Part shown: positions 7,225 to 16,655 of the stretch, piece by piece
Layout: each line of letters starts with the position of its first letter
Position numbering within the stretch: position 1 is the stretch's first letter
Notes under the pieces: generated by a model
The model's input: only the letters and a program-made list of their open reading frames with translations
Told to the model about the DNA's origin: nothing
Database searches by the model: none
Program-made: the position numbers and the translations under genes
From: an uncultured Streptococcus sp.
GTDB taxonomy: Bacteria; Bacillota; Bacilli; Lactobacillales; Streptococcaceae
DNA: 25,371 bases
Assembly (NCBI RefSeq): GCF_959025735.1
Contig: NZ_CAUFJQ010000013.1
Location: 1-25,371 of the forward strand
Direction of reading: 5' to 3'

Positions 7225-9387
7225 ATGGCAATTCGTATTGAACAGAATTTGTTCTATGTAGAAAGTAAGGGACTGAGCCTGATCCTTGAAAACCGAGATG
7301 GCTACCTGATGCTTAAGCATCTGGGACGTCCGATCCCGTCTTATCATTTTTTCAATACGGTGCATGAGAAGGATCATGCTTTCTCTGGAAATCCAACACC
7401 TGACAATCGAACCTTCAGCTTGGATACCCAGCGTCAGATCCTAGGACAGCACGGGCTTGGAGATTTCCGAAAGCCGTCTATTCAAATCCAGCACGGCGCC
7501 ACAGAGGTGACGGATTTCCTCTATGTCGGAGCCAATATCTACTCTGGCAGTGTCGAGGCAACTGGTCTTCCCAATCCCCATACAGTAGATCAGGCTGAAA
7601 CCTTGGCCTTGGTCTTTGAAGATGATCAAGCGGCCCTGCGTTTGACCCTCTATTACACGGCTTACGAGGATCGAGCAACCATCACTAGCTTTTCAAAGAT
7701 TGAAAACTGCAGTGATGAAACCGTCGTGATCCACAAGGCCTTCAGTGTGTTGGCCGATGTCCCAGCAGGTGACTACGATGTCATCACCCTTCAAGGGGCC
7801 TATGCGAGAGAAAAAACAGTCCGCCGCCAGCAAGTAGAGCAAGGAATCTTCTCCATCAGCTCTAACCGTGGTGCTTCTGGACATGCCCAGACCCCAGCTC
7901 TTATCCTTGCTGACCATGAAGTGACCGAAGATGCCGGTTCAGCCCTTGCCTTCCAACTGCTCTACAGTGGGAATTTTGAAGGATTTGTTCAAAAGAATCA
8001 ACTCAATGAAGTTCGGGTTGGCTTGGGAATCAATCCAGAAAACTTCTCCTGGGAGTTGGCGCCGAATCAGAGCTTTGATACGCCGGTAGCCATGATTAGC
8101 TATTCACATGAGGGATTGACCGGTCTCAGTCAAGAGAGCCAAGCATTTGTCCAAGACCATATCATTCCTAGTCCCTTTGCCCATAAAGAACGTCCAATTC
8201 TTATCAACAACTGGGAAGCCACCTACTTTGATTTCAAGAAAGACAAATTATTGGAGCTGGCAGACGAGGCTCAAAAAGTGGGAATCGAGCTCTTTGTTCT
8301 TGATGATGGCTGGTTTGGCAATCGCTATGATGACAATCGGGCCCTCGGTGACTGGACTGTCAATGAAGAAAAATTAGGAGGCACTCTAGCAGAATTGATT
8401 CAAGGTATCCACGACAAGGGGCTTCAATTTGGCCTTTGGGTGGAGCCAGAAATGATTTCTGTTGATAGCGACCTCTATCGGGCTCATCCGGATTGGGCTA
8501 TTCAAGTCCCAGGCTATGAACACACCTATTCACGGAATCAACTGGTGCTCGATTTCGCAAATAAAGAAGTAGTGGCTTATATCAAGCAGGTCTTGGATGA
8601 CTTACTTGGAAAGCATGAGATCGACTATATCAAATGGGATATGAACCGCAATATCACTAAACTTGGAAATGGTAAAACCTACCTTGAAACCAAGATGCAA
8701 TCCCATGCTTATATCTTGGGCCTCTATGAAGTGGTTTCTTACTTAACAGAGAAGTACGAGAACATCCTCTTTGAGTCCTGCTCCGGAGGTGGTGGCCGCA
8801 ATGACCTTGGTATGATGCGGTACTTCCCTCAGGTCTGGGCAAGTGACAATACGGATGCCATTGCCAGACTTCCGATCCAGTATGGTTCTAGCTACCTCTA
8901 TCCTACCATTTCTATGGGGGCTCACGTATCAGCGGTTCCAAATCACCAGATGGGAAGGATGACACCGCTTGAAACGCGTGGTCATGTGGCCATGATGGGA
9001 AATCTGGGCTATGAATTGGATTTAACCAGTCTTCCGCAAGAAGAGTTGGATAGGATCGCAGCTCAAGTCGCTCATTACAAAACGATTCGACCACTTGTTC
9101 AATTCGGAAAACACTACCGCTTGATCAATCCAAGCCAAGGTAGCAATCAAGCAGCCGTCCAGTTCACTTATCAAGATCGCACGGTTGTAACTTATGTACG
9201 GGTCTTATCAACGGTTGAGGAGATCGAGCCGACCCTGAAACTCAAAGGATTGGAAGAAGATGCGCTCTATCGCTTAGAAGGGACGGACCAAGTCTATTCA
9301 GGAGCTGAGCTCATGTACGCCGGCTTAACCGTCGTTCTTCCTCAGGGAGATTTCCTCACTAAACAATATGTTTTTGTCAAAAAATAA
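7225..9387 (+). CDS. aga: Alpha-galactosidase, GH36
   Basis: A 720-residue cytosolic enzyme that hydrolyses terminal alpha-1,6-galactose from melibiose, raffinose and stachyose, giving galactose for galKTE and sucrose for gtfA. It matches the usual length of S. mutans Aga. It has an N-terminal beta-sandwich (about 1-320), a central barrel and a C-terminal beta domain. Key motifs: FVLDDGWFGNRYDD (357-370), the nucleophile Asp472 in YIKWDMNR (468-475), CSGGGGR (519-525), and the proton donor expected at Asp541 in SDNTDA. The frame is open to a TTG at 7168, but I chose ATG 7225 because GGAGGAA sits just before it and the protein then begins MAIRIEQNLFYV. It is the first gene of the raf/msm operon and there is no signal peptide. 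Confidence 0.95.
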   Translation: MAIRIEQNLFYVESKGLSLILENRDGYLMLKHLGRPIPSYHFFNTVHEKDHAFSGNPTPDNRTFSLDTQRQILGQHGLGDFRKPSIQIQHGATEVTDFLYVGANIYSGSVEATGLPNPHTVDQAETLALVFEDDQAALRLTLYYTAYEDRATITSFSKIENCSDETVVIHKAFSVLADVPAGDYDVITLQGAYAREKTVRRQQVEQGIFSISSNRGASGHAQTPALILADHEVTEDAGSALAFQLLYSGNFEGFVQKNQLNEVRVGLGINPENFSWELAPNQSFDTPVAMISYSHEGLTGLSQESQAFVQDHIIPSPFAHKERPILINNWEATYFDFKKDKLLELADEAQKVGIELFVLDDGWFGNRYDDNRALGDWTVNEEKLGGTLAELIQGIHDKGLQFGLWVEPEMISVDSDLYRAHPDWAIQVPGYEHTYSRNQLVLDFANKEVVAYIKQVLDDLLGKHEIDYIKWDMNRNITKLGNGKTYLETKMQSHAYILGLYEVVSYLTEKYENILFESCSGGGGRNDLGMMRYFPQVWASDNTDAIARLPIQYGSSYLYPTISMGAHVSAVPNHQMGRMTPLETRGHVAMMGNLGYELDLTSLPQEELDRIAAQVAHYKTIRPLVQFGKHYRLINPSQGSNQAAVQFTYQDRTVVTYVRVLSTVEEIEPTLKLKGLEEDALYRLEGTDQVYSGAELMYAGLTVVLPQGDFLTKQYVFVKK

Positions 9388-9401
9388 AAGGAGACAGCCA
9401 A

Positions 9402-10661
9402 ATGAAATGGTATAAAAAAATCGGACTTCTTGCGACTACAGGCCTAGCCTTGTTTGGGCTCGGTGCTTGCTCCAACGATGGTAAATCTGCGGATGGCACA
9501 GTGACCATCGAGTATTTCAACCAGAAAAAAGAAATGACCAAAACCCTAGAAGAAATCGCGCGTGATTTTGAAAAGGAAAACCCAAAGGTCAAGGTCAAAG
9601 TCGTCAATGTACCGAACGCTGGTGAAGTATTGAAAACACGTGTCCTCGCAGGAGATGTGCCAGATGTGGTCAATATTTACCCACAGTCCATCGAACTACA
9701 AGAATGGGCAAAAGCAGGCGTCTTCGAAGATTTGTCCAATAAAGATTATCTCAAACGTGTGAAAAATGGCTACGCTGAAAAATATGCTGTAAATGGAAAA
9801 GTCTACAACGTTCCCTTTACAGCCAACGCTTATGGAATTTACTACAACAAAGATAAATTCGAAGAATTGGGCTTGAAGGTTCCTGAAACTTGGGACGAGT
9901 TCGAACAGTTAGTAAAAGACATCGTTGCCAAAGGACAAACTCCATTTGGGATTGCAGGAGCAGATGCTTGGACCCTCAATGGTTACAATCAATTAGCCTT
10001 TGCGACAGCAGCAGGTGGCGGAAAAGAAGCCAACCAATACCTTCGTTATTCTCAGCCAAATGCTATTAAATTGTCTGATCCGATTATGAAGGATGACATC
10101 AAGGTCATGGATATTCTTCGCATTGATGGTTCTAAACAAAAGAACTGGGAAGGTGCTGGCTATACAGATGTTATCGGAGCCTTCGCGCGTGGGGATGTCC
10201 TCATGACACCTAATGGATCTTGGGCTATCACAGCGATCAATGAACAAAAACCGAAATTTAAGATTGGGACCTTCATGATTCCAGGGAAAGAAAAAGGACG
10301 AAGCTTAACCGTTGGTGCGGGAGACTTAGCATGGTCTATCTCAGCTACTACCAAACATTCAAAAGAAGCCAATGCCTTTGTGGAATACATGACCCGTCCA
10401 GAAGTCATGCAAAAATACTATGATGTGGACGGATCTCCAACAGCGATCGAAGGGGTCAAACAAGCAGGAGAGGATTCACCGCTTGCTGGGATGACCAAAT
10501 ATGCCTTTACGGATCGTCACTTGGTGTGGTTGCAACAATACTGGACCAGTGAAGCAGACTTCCATACCTTGACGATGAACTATGTCTTGACAGGTGATAA
10601 ACAAGGAATGGTCAATGATTTGAATGCCTTCTTTAACCCGATGAAAGCGGATGTGGATTAG
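9402..10661 (+). CDS. msmE: Raffinose/melibiose-binding lipoprotein of the ABC importer
   Basis: A 419-residue extracellular solute-binding protein (SBP family 1), the sugar receptor of the CUT1 importer formed with the next two genes; rafE is the S. pneumoniae name. It has a lipoprotein signal peptide with lipobox LGAC and lipidated Cys23. The body reads VTIEYFNQKKEMTKTLEEIA and AGDVPDVVNIYP, as in MsmE-like receptors, with the typical PFTANAYGIYYNKDKFEELG block. The start follows AAAGGAGACAGCCAA, 15 bases after the aga stop, so it is in the same operon. Substrate assignment rests on the operon partner Aga. Confidence 0.92.
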   Translation: MKWYKKIGLLATTGLALFGLGACSNDGKSADGTVTIEYFNQKKEMTKTLEEIARDFEKENPKVKVKVVNVPNAGEVLKTRVLAGDVPDVVNIYPQSIELQEWAKAGVFEDLSNKDYLKRVKNGYAEKYAVNGKVYNVPFTANAYGIYYNKDKFEELGLKVPETWDEFEQLVKDIVAKGQTPFGIAGADAWTLNGYNQLAFATAAGGGKEANQYLRYSQPNAIKLSDPIMKDDIKVMDILRIDGSKQKNWEGAGYTDVIGAFARGDVLMTPNGSWAITAINEQKPKFKIGTFMIPGKEKGRSLTVGAGDLAWSISATTKHSKEANAFVEYMTRPEVMQKYYDVDGSPTAIEGVKQAGEDSPLAGMTKYAFTDRHLVWLQQYWTSEADFHTLTMNYVLTGDKQGMVNDLNAFFNPMKADVD

Positions 10662-10674
10662 GAGTAGAGAGACG

Positions 10675-11541
10675 ATGAAAAAAGTATTACAAAAATATTG
10701 GGCATGGGCTTTTGTGGTCATTCCCCTCTTATTACAAGCAATTTTCTTCTATGTGCCAATGTTTCAAGGAGCCTTTTACAGTTTTACCAACTGGACAGGT
10801 TTGACCTATAACTACAAATTTGTTGGCTTGAACAACTTTAAGCTCCTCTTTATGGATCCAAAATTCATGAATGCTATTGGCTTTACTGCAATCATCACGA
10901 TTGCTATGGTAGTTGGTGAGATTGCCCTTGGGATCTTCATTGCGCGTGTCTTGAACTCTAAGATCAAAGGCCAAACCTTCTTCCGTGCTTGGTTCTTCTT
11001 CCCAGCAGTTTTGTCTGGTTTGACAGTGGCTCTGATTTTCAAACAAGTCTTCAACTACGGTCTTCCAGCAATTGGGAATGCCCTTCATATCGAGTTTCTT
11101 CAAACCAGTCTTTTAGGGACTAAGTGGGGAGCGATCTTCGCGGCTGTCTTTGTCCTTCTTTGGCAAGGAGTAGCTATGCCCATCATTATCTTCCTAGCTG
11201 GTCTGCAATCTATCCCATCTGAAATTACAGAAGCAGCAAGAATCGATGGTGCGACGAGCAAGCAAGTCTTCTGGAATGTTGAATTGCCTTACTTACTACC
11301 AAGTGTCTCTATGGTCTTTATCCTAGCCCTAAAAGGTGGGCTTACCGCCTTTGACCAAGTCTTTGCCATGACTGGTGGTGGTCCAAACAATGCCACAACC
11401 TCACTTGGACTCTTGGTTTATAACTATGCCTTTAAAAATAACCAATTCGGTTATGCCAATGCCATTGCCGTAATCTTGTTCTTCTTGATTGTAGTGATTT
11501 CGATCATCCAATTGAGAGTATCTAAGAAATTTGAAATTTAA
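10675..11541 (+). CDS. msmF: Raffinose ABC importer permease 1
   Basis: A 288-residue MalF-type membrane permease with about six membrane segments, the first around residues 10-32. The cytoplasmic EAA loop that docks the ATPase is EAARIDGATSKQVFWNVELP (186-205). The frame is open further upstream, but ATG 10675 is preferred: it follows GGAGTAGAGAGACG after the msmE stop and gives a normal MKKVLQKYW start. It pairs with the downstream MsmG permease. No ATPase gene is in the operon, so the complex presumably uses a shared MsmK-type ATPase encoded elsewhere, as in S. pneumoniae. Confidence 0.92.
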   Translation: MKKVLQKYWAWAFVVIPLLLQAIFFYVPMFQGAFYSFTNWTGLTYNYKFVGLNNFKLLFMDPKFMNAIGFTAIITIAMVVGEIALGIFIARVLNSKIKGQTFFRAWFFFPAVLSGLTVALIFKQVFNYGLPAIGNALHIEFLQTSLLGTKWGAIFAAVFVLLWQGVAMPIIIFLAGLQSIPSEITEAARIDGATSKQVFWNVELPYLLPSVSMVFILALKGGLTAFDQVFAMTGGGPNNATTSLGLLVYNYAFKNNQFGYANAIAVILFFLIVVISIIQLRVSKKFEI

Positions 11542-11554
11542 GAGGAGAAGCACG

Positions 11555-12388
11555 ATGAAACAAGATGAAAGAAAAGCCTTGATTGGCAAATACATTCTAT
11601 TGATTCTAGGATCGGTTCTGATTTTAGTGCCACTCCTTGCCACCCTCTTTAGTTCCTTCAAACCCACCAAGGATATCGTAGACAATTTCTTTGGATTCCC
11701 GACGAATTTCACATGGGACAACTTTAGCCGTCTCTTAGCTGATGGCATTGGAGGCTATTATTGGAACTCTGTTGTCATCACTGTCTTGTCTTTACTTGCT
11801 GTGATGATCTTTATTCCTATGGCGGCCTACTCAATCGCCCGCAATATGAGTAAAAGAAAAGCCTTTACCATCATGTACACCCTCTTGATCCTTGGGATTT
11901 TCGTACCTTTCCAAGTCATCATGATTCCGATTACGGTTATGATGAGTAAACTCGGTTTGGCTAACACCTTTGGTTTGATCTTGCTCTACTTGACCTATGC
12001 GATTCCACAGACCCTCTTTCTCTATGTAGGATATATCAAAATCTCTATTCCAGAAAGTTTGGATGAAGCAGCAGAAATCGATGGTGCTGGTAAATTTACA
12101 ACCTATTTCCGCATCATCTTCCCAATGATGAAACCGATGCATGCGACAACCATGATTATCAATGCCCTTTGGTTCTGGAATGACTTCATGTTGCCACTCC
12201 TTGTCTTGAACCGAGATTCCAAAATGTGGACCTTGCCTTTGTTCCAATACAACTACGCAGGCCAATATTTCAACGACTACGGACCAAGCTTTGCCTCTTA
12301 CGTGGTCGGTATTATCAGTATCACCATTGTCTATCTCTTCTTCCAACGCCATATCATCGCAGGAATGAGCAACGGCGCAGTGAAATAA
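11555..12388 (+). CDS. msmG: Raffinose ABC importer permease 2
   Basis: A 277-residue MalG-type permease with about six membrane segments (the first around 11-34, with the usual periplasmic SSFKPTKDIVDNFFGFP after it). The EAA loop is EAAEIDGAGKFTTYFRIIFP (171-190). The start ATG follows AAGAGGAGAAGCACG, 13 bases after the msmF stop. The C-terminus QRHIIAGMSNGAVK is typical of MsmG/RafG. After it comes a 254-base structured gap before gtfA, the only large gap inside the operon. Confidence 0.92.
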   Translation: MKQDERKALIGKYILLILGSVLILVPLLATLFSSFKPTKDIVDNFFGFPTNFTWDNFSRLLADGIGGYYWNSVVITVLSLLAVMIFIPMAAYSIARNMSKRKAFTIMYTLLILGIFVPFQVIMIPITVMMSKLGLANTFGLILLYLTYAIPQTLFLYVGYIKISIPESLDEAAEIDGAGKFTTYFRIIFPMMKPMHATTMIINALWFWNDFMLPLLVLNRDSKMWTLPLFQYNYAGQYFNDYGPSFASYVVGIISITIVYLFFQRHIIAGMSNGAVK

Positions 12389-12398
12389 GAAATAAGAT

Positions 12399-12546
12399 AC
12401 AAAGGGACGATTCAGCTTGCTGAAAATTTCTGTAGAAAAATAGGAAATCGACGTAGTGTGCTTGCACACAAGAAGATTTATCTTTTTTCCTAAGAAATTA
12501 GTCCCGTGTTCAATTCTGTACACAAAGTAACGATTCAGCTTGCTGA
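12399..12546 (+). repeat. Duplicated hairpin element between msmG and gtfA
   Basis: A 25-base segment at 12399-12423 recurs at 12522-12546 with only two differences; each copy contains the small palindrome TCAGCTTGCTGA. Between them are GTGTGCTTGCACAC (perfect inverted repeat), AATTTCT (12425-12431) matched by AGAAATT (12493-12499), and GGGAC (12404-12408) matched by GTCCC (12501-12505), so the first unit can close into a branched structure of about 100 bases. The second copy can form ACGATT...AATCGT around its palindrome. I do not recognise a named riboswitch or streptococcal repeat. It may be an RNA processing or stability element setting gtfA level apart from the transporter genes. Confidence 0.55.
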
Positions 12547-12591
12547 TTTAAATCGTATCCTAGGAAGCAATTTTAAAATAGAAAAACTCAA

Positions 12592-12621
12592 GAAAGCCAG
12601 GTCTCTTAAAACTTGGCTTTC
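12592..12621 (+). promoter_or_regulatory. Stem-loop just before gtfA
   Basis: GAAAGCCAGG (12592-12601) pairs with CTTGGCTTTC (12612-12621; one G-T pair) around a 10-base loop. It is followed by A-rich sequence, not a T-tract, so it is not a normal terminator on the plus strand. It lies just before the AAGGA ribosome binding site of gtfA and could protect a processed 5' end. Confidence 0.5.
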
Positions 12622-12642
12622 AAAAAAGAAAAGGAAACCATT

Positions 12643-14085
12643 ATGCCAATTCAAAACAAAACCATGTTAATTACTTACTCAGATAGCTTAGGAAATAACC
12701 TGAAGGACCTCTATGAAAATCTGGAGAAATATTTTGGAGATGCAGTAGGTGGGGTTCACCTCTTGCCATTTTTCCCATCAACTGGTGACCGAGGCTTTGC
12801 GCCTGTGGACTATGACCAAGTGGATCCAGCCTTTGGAGATTGGGAAGATGTCAAACGCTTGGGCGACAAGTACTATCTTATGTTTGACTTTATGATCAAT
12901 CACATTTCTCGTCAATCTAAATACTACAAGGACTACCAAGAAAAGCACGACCAAAGTGCCTACAAGGACCTCTTCCTCAACTGGGACAAGTTCTGGCCAG
13001 AGAATCGCCCAACTCAAGCAGATGTGGACTTGATTTATAAGCGCAAAGACCGGGCTCCTAAACAAGCCATCACTTTTGCGGATGGGACGACCGAGCACCT
13101 CTGGAATACCTTTGGGGAAGAGCAGATTGACCTAGACGTGACCAAGGACGTGACCATGGACTTTATTCGCAAGACCATCGAACACCTGGCGAGCAATGGC
13201 TGTGACCTCATTCGTTTGGACGCCTTTGCCTATGCTGTGAAGAAATTGGACACCAATGATTTCTTCGTGGAGCCAGACATTTGGGATTTGTTGGATAAGG
13301 TGCGCGATATGGCGGCAGGCTACGGTGCTGAGCTTCTTCCAGAGATTCATGAGCACTATTCCATCCAATTTAAGATTGCCGATCACGACTATTATGTCTA
13401 TGATTTTGCGCTTCCAATGGTCACCCTCTATAGCCTCTATAGCTCAAAAGTGGATCGCCTTGCCAAGTGGTTGAAGATGAGTCCGATGAAGCAATTCACG
13501 ACGCTCGATACCCATGATGGGATTGGGGTGGTCGATGTCAAGGATATCTTGACAGATGAAGAGATTGACTATGCTTCAAATGAGCTCTATAAGGTAGGGG
13601 CAAATGTTAAACGCAAATATTCCACAGCAGAATACAACAACTTGGACATCTACCAAATCAATTCGACCTACTATTCAGCACTAGGAGATGATGATCGTAA
13701 ATACTTCCTAGCCCGTTTGATTCAAGCTTTTGCGCCAGGCATTCCACAGGTTTATTATGTTGGATTCCTAGCTGGGAAGAATGATTTGGAACTCTTAGAA
13801 AACACCAAAGAAGGCCGCAATATCAACCGTCATTACTACAGCAATGAAGAAATCGCTAAAGAAGTAGAGCGTCCAGTCGTGCAATCCCTTCTCAAACTCT
13901 TTAGCTTCCGGAATAACTCGAAAGCTTTTGATCTAGAAGGAAGCATTGAGGTGGAAACACCAGATGATCATACCATTGTCATCACGCGCCAAAATAAAGA
14001 CCAAACTGTCACAGCAGTAGCCCGAATTGATCTTGCTGAGGGCACTTACCAAGTGACAGAAAATGGTCAAGAAATGGTGTTTTAA
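12643..14085 (+). CDS. gtfA: Sucrose phosphorylase, GH13
   Basis: A 480-residue cytosolic enzyme that converts sucrose and phosphate to glucose-1-phosphate and fructose, completing raffinose use after Aga removes galactose. The length matches S. mutans GtfA. Family motifs are present: HLLPFFPSTGDRGFAPVDY (39-57), FDFMINHIS (81-89), the nucleophile Asp193 in IRLDAFAY, the acid/base Glu234 in LLPEIHEHY, and TLDTHDGIGVVD. An in-frame ATG upstream (12613) falls inside the stem-loop; ATG 12643 follows AAAAGGAAACCATT and gives the normal MPIQNK start. It is the last gene of the raf/msm operon and is followed by a strong terminator. Confidence 0.93.
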   Translation: MPIQNKTMLITYSDSLGNNLKDLYENLEKYFGDAVGGVHLLPFFPSTGDRGFAPVDYDQVDPAFGDWEDVKRLGDKYYLMFDFMINHISRQSKYYKDYQEKHDQSAYKDLFLNWDKFWPENRPTQADVDLIYKRKDRAPKQAITFADGTTEHLWNTFGEEQIDLDVTKDVTMDFIRKTIEHLASNGCDLIRLDAFAYAVKKLDTNDFFVEPDIWDLLDKVRDMAAGYGAELLPEIHEHYSIQFKIADHDYYVYDFALPMVTLYSLYSSKVDRLAKWLKMSPMKQFTTLDTHDGIGVVDVKDILTDEEIDYASNELYKVGANVKRKYSTAEYNNLDIYQINSTYYSALGDDDRKYFLARLIQAFAPGIPQVYYVGFLAGKNDLELLENTKEGRNINRHYYSNEEIAKEVERPVVQSLLKLFSFRNNSKAFDLEGSIEVETPDDHTIVITRQNKDQTVTAVARIDLAEGTYQVTENGQEMVF

Positions 14086-14104
14086 AAAAATATGAACGAA
14101 CTAA

Positions 14105-14138
14105 AGGATAAGTAAAAAAATGCTTATCCTATTTTTTT
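14105..14138 (+). terminator. Intrinsic terminator of the raf/msm operon
   Basis: AGGATAAG (14105-14112) pairs perfectly with CTTATCCT (14123-14130), followed by A and seven T. It sits 20 bases after the gtfA stop. Confidence 0.85.
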
Positions 14139-14149
14139 ATTTTAGATAT

Positions 14150-14186
14150 TGTAACCGTTTACAAAACTATAAAACAATGGTACAAT
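14150..14186 (+). promoter_or_regulatory. Promoter and cre site of the GH3 gene
   Basis: TGTAACCGTTTACA (14150-14163) is a full match to the cre consensus TGNAANCGNNNNCA. Its end TTTACA (14158-14163) serves as -35, then exactly 17 bases to TACAAT (14181-14186), which also has TGG before it. CcpA binding here would block RNA polymerase directly, so glucose repression is expected. Confidence 0.8.
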
Positions 14187-14213
14187 ATCTATTGAAAGAA
14201 AGGAGGTCGCTTT

Positions 14214-16646
14214 ATGAAAAAAATCATTTATCCATCTGCGGCCCTATTAACGGCTTTTGCTCTATTATCCGTTCAAACAGCAAAAGCAGACACAGCTCAA
14301 GCGTCGGATCAAGCTAATGAACCGGCAGCAACAGTAGAAGAGGTGGTGGCTTCTCCAACGCCAGAAAGCACTACAGAAAATCAGGGAGAAGTGTCCGAAA
14401 CGCCGACTTCAACAGATCGTGCAGCTGTCCCTGCTGCTTCTCCAACGGTAACTTCAACAGAGACGGCATCTCCTGAAGTGGAAAAACTGATTGAAAACAT
14501 GCCACTCAAGCAAAAAGTGACTCAAATGATCATGCCGGACTTCCGTAAGTGGCAGGAGGCTAACCAGGAGTCGCCACAGGATCTCACCAAGGTCAATGCT
14601 GAAGTAGCAGATGCGATTGATAAATATGATTTTGGAGGCGTCATTCTTTTTGCTGAAAACGTCAAAGAAACCAAGCAAACTCTGGCTCTGACGCAAGATA
14701 TGCAAAAGGCAGCGATCGAAAACAAGGCCAATAACGGGAAGATTCCGCTATTGTTAGCCATCGACCAAGAAGGGGGGATCGTCTACCGCTTGGGTACGGG
14801 TACAGCCCTTCCTGGTAATATGGCCATTGGGGCTACCAATGATCCCAAACTAGCGAAAGAAGCCGGTCAAATCATCGGTCGAGAGCTTTCTGCGCTAGGC
14901 TTGAATGTGGACTTCGCTCCAGTTCTAGATACTAATAACAATCCTCAAAATCCTGTGATTGGGCTTCGTTCCTTCTCATCTGACCCAAATCGGGTTGCCT
15001 ACTTGGGTATTCCGATGATGAAGGGCATTCAGGACTACAATGTAGCTGTGGCAGCCAAGCATTTCCCAGGTCATGGAGATACAGCGGTCGATTCCCATAC
15101 GGGTTTGCCATTGGTGGATAAATCTCTTGCTGAGCTTGAAAAATTGGAACTCCTTCCATTCAAAAAAGCTATGGATGAAGGGGTCGACCTCTTGATGACG
15201 GCTCATATCCAATACCCGCAGATTGAAAAAGATCAGGTCGTGTCAAAAGAAACGGGTGAGAAAATCTATGTTCCAGCGACACTTTCAGATGATATTTTAA
15301 CGGGCTTGGTACGGAAGAAATACGGCTATAAGGGCGTGATTGTCTCCGATGCCATGGGAATGGATGCTATTGCTAAGAACTTCGGTGAGGTGGAAGCCGT
15401 GAAGATGGCCATCAAAGCCGGAGTTGATCTGGTCTTGATGCCAACGACCCTTCGCAGCAAAGCCGATTTGACCAAGATTGATACCATTGTCAATGCAGTG
15501 GTAGATGCGGTCCAAACCGGTGACATCTCAGAAGAACGCTTAAATGATTCGGTTCGCCGGATTCTGACCCTCAAAGAAAAACGTGGGGTCCTGAATTTTG
15601 ATCCAAGTGCTCGGACAGCTGAAAAAGCAGAAGAAGCAGTTGGATCTACCCTCAACCGTGACTTGGAACGCAAGATTGCAGCAGCAGCGGTGACGGTTGT
15701 AAAAAATGAAGACAATACCTTGCCATTTAAGGTGCAAACAGGGGACCATGTCTTACTACTCGGAGCTTTTGAAAATGAAGTCCCAGGACTAAATTTGGGC
15801 ATGCGTCGCTTAATCGCGGATGGAGTGCTTCCAAAAGATACCTCCTTTGTGGCCAAGAACTTCACTAAGGAATCCACCCTTGATAGTCTAAAAGAAGACC
15901 TTGAAAAAGCCACCCATATCGTAGTGATTTCAGAGATCGGTTATGAAGGGCAACTGGATAAAGATTTCTGGCGGACCAAGATTCCAACAGAAATCGTCAA
16001 TTATGCCAATACCAACCATAAGAAGGCAGCTGTCCTTTCTATCTCTAAACCTTATGATGTAGCCAACTATCCCGCAGCCAAAGCCATTTTAGCAGTCTAT
16101 GGAAATAAGGGAATGGATCCAACGGAATCCCTCAAACCAGACAATGCATTTGGTCCTAATATTCCTGCAGGAGTGGAAGTCATCTTCAATGGCAAGGAAC
16201 ATCTAGGTACCTTACCGGTTGATATTCCAAAAATTGTAGACGGAAAAATGTCGGAAACAGAGTATGCCTACCGCATTGGTCATGGTCTTTTCTATCCAGC
16301 ACCTGCTCCATTGCCAACACCAGAAGTCCAAGATCCAACTTCACCAGGCCAAGATCCAACTTCACCAGTCCAAGAACCAACCCATCAGACACAACCAGTA
16401 GAGGTTGGTAACACAGGAACTCAGGTCCTTGTTAGCAAGCAAGAAAAAGCTAGCACTCTTGATCGTCCACAAGTTATTCCGATCGCTGTGAAACAAGCCA
16501 CTGATCAGGCTCCTGCAAGTGTTTCAGCAAGTCCTGCATCATCGGTATTGCCAAAAACCGGTCAAACAGGGAACCTCCTATCCCTTATGGGTGTCAGCCT
16601 CTTAACCTTCCTTGGATCTTTTGTCTATCCAAGAAAGAAAAACTAA
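14214..16646 (+). CDS. Cell-wall-anchored GH3 glycosidase, NagZ-type (beta-N-acetylhexosaminidase-like)
   Basis: An 810-residue surface enzyme. The signal peptide (1 to about 25, cleaved near AKA-D) is followed by a Pro/Thr/Ser/Ala-rich spacer to about 88, then a GH3 barrel (about 90-460). It has the NagZ signature KHFPGHGDT (282-290) with the Asp-His dyad D293/H295, and the expected nucleophile Asp379 in VSDAMGM. That histidine dyad marks N-acetylglucosaminidase-type GH3 enzymes, not beta-glucosidases. A second GH3 domain (about 480-690) follows, then a short repeat region containing DPTSP units, and a sorting signal LPKTG (779-783) with hydrophobic segment and RKKN tail for sortase A. The start follows AAAGGAGGTCGCTTT. 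The substrate (host glycan, peptidoglycan or chitin fragments) is not shown; its place between raf and gal genes and its own cre site suggest carbohydrate scavenging. Confidence 0.88.
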   Translation: MKKIIYPSAALLTAFALLSVQTAKADTAQASDQANEPAATVEEVVASPTPESTTENQGEVSETPTSTDRAAVPAASPTVTSTETASPEVEKLIENMPLKQKVTQMIMPDFRKWQEANQESPQDLTKVNAEVADAIDKYDFGGVILFAENVKETKQTLALTQDMQKAAIENKANNGKIPLLLAIDQEGGIVYRLGTGTALPGNMAIGATNDPKLAKEAGQIIGRELSALGLNVDFAPVLDTNNNPQNPVIGLRSFSSDPNRVAYLGIPMMKGIQDYNVAVAAKHFPGHGDTAVDSHTGLPLVDKSLAELEKLELLPFKKAMDEGVDLLMTAHIQYPQIEKDQVVSKETGEKIYVPATLSDDILTGLVRKKYGYKGVIVSDAMGMDAIAKNFGEVEAVKMAIKAGVDLVLMPTTLRSKADLTKIDTIVNAVVDAVQTGDISEERLNDSVRRILTLKEKRGVLNFDPSARTAEKAEEAVGSTLNRDLERKIAAAAVTVVKNEDNTLPFKVQTGDHVLLLGAFENEVPGLNLGMRRLIADGVLPKDTSFVAKNFTKESTLDSLKEDLEKATHIVVISEIGYEGQLDKDFWRTKIPTEIVNYANTNHKKAAVLSISKPYDVANYPAAKAILAVYGNKGMDPTESLKPDNAFGPNIPAGVEVIFNGKEHLGTLPVDIPKIVDGKMSETEYAYRIGHGLFYPAPAPLPTPEVQDPTSPGQDPTSPVQEPTHQTQPVEVGNTGTQVLVSKQEKASTLDRPQVIPIAVKQATDQAPASVSASPASSVLPKTGQTGNLLSLMGVSLLTFLGSFVYPRKKN

Positions 16647-16655
16647 AGAATTAAG

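Noticed and set aside
11831..12523. Long antisense open frame over msmG
   Set aside because: It lies opposite a clearly conserved permease gene, has no ribosome binding site, and its composition is that of a shadow frame.
12592..12621. Intrinsic terminator before gtfA
   Set aside because: The stem is good but is followed by A-rich sequence on the plus strand, and a terminator here would cut gtfA from its operon; it is listed as a stem-loop instead.
15326..15913. 195-codon antisense open frame over the GH3 gene
   Set aside because: It is Ser/Arg-rich and mirrors the codon usage of the GH3 gene; there is no promoter or ribosome binding site.
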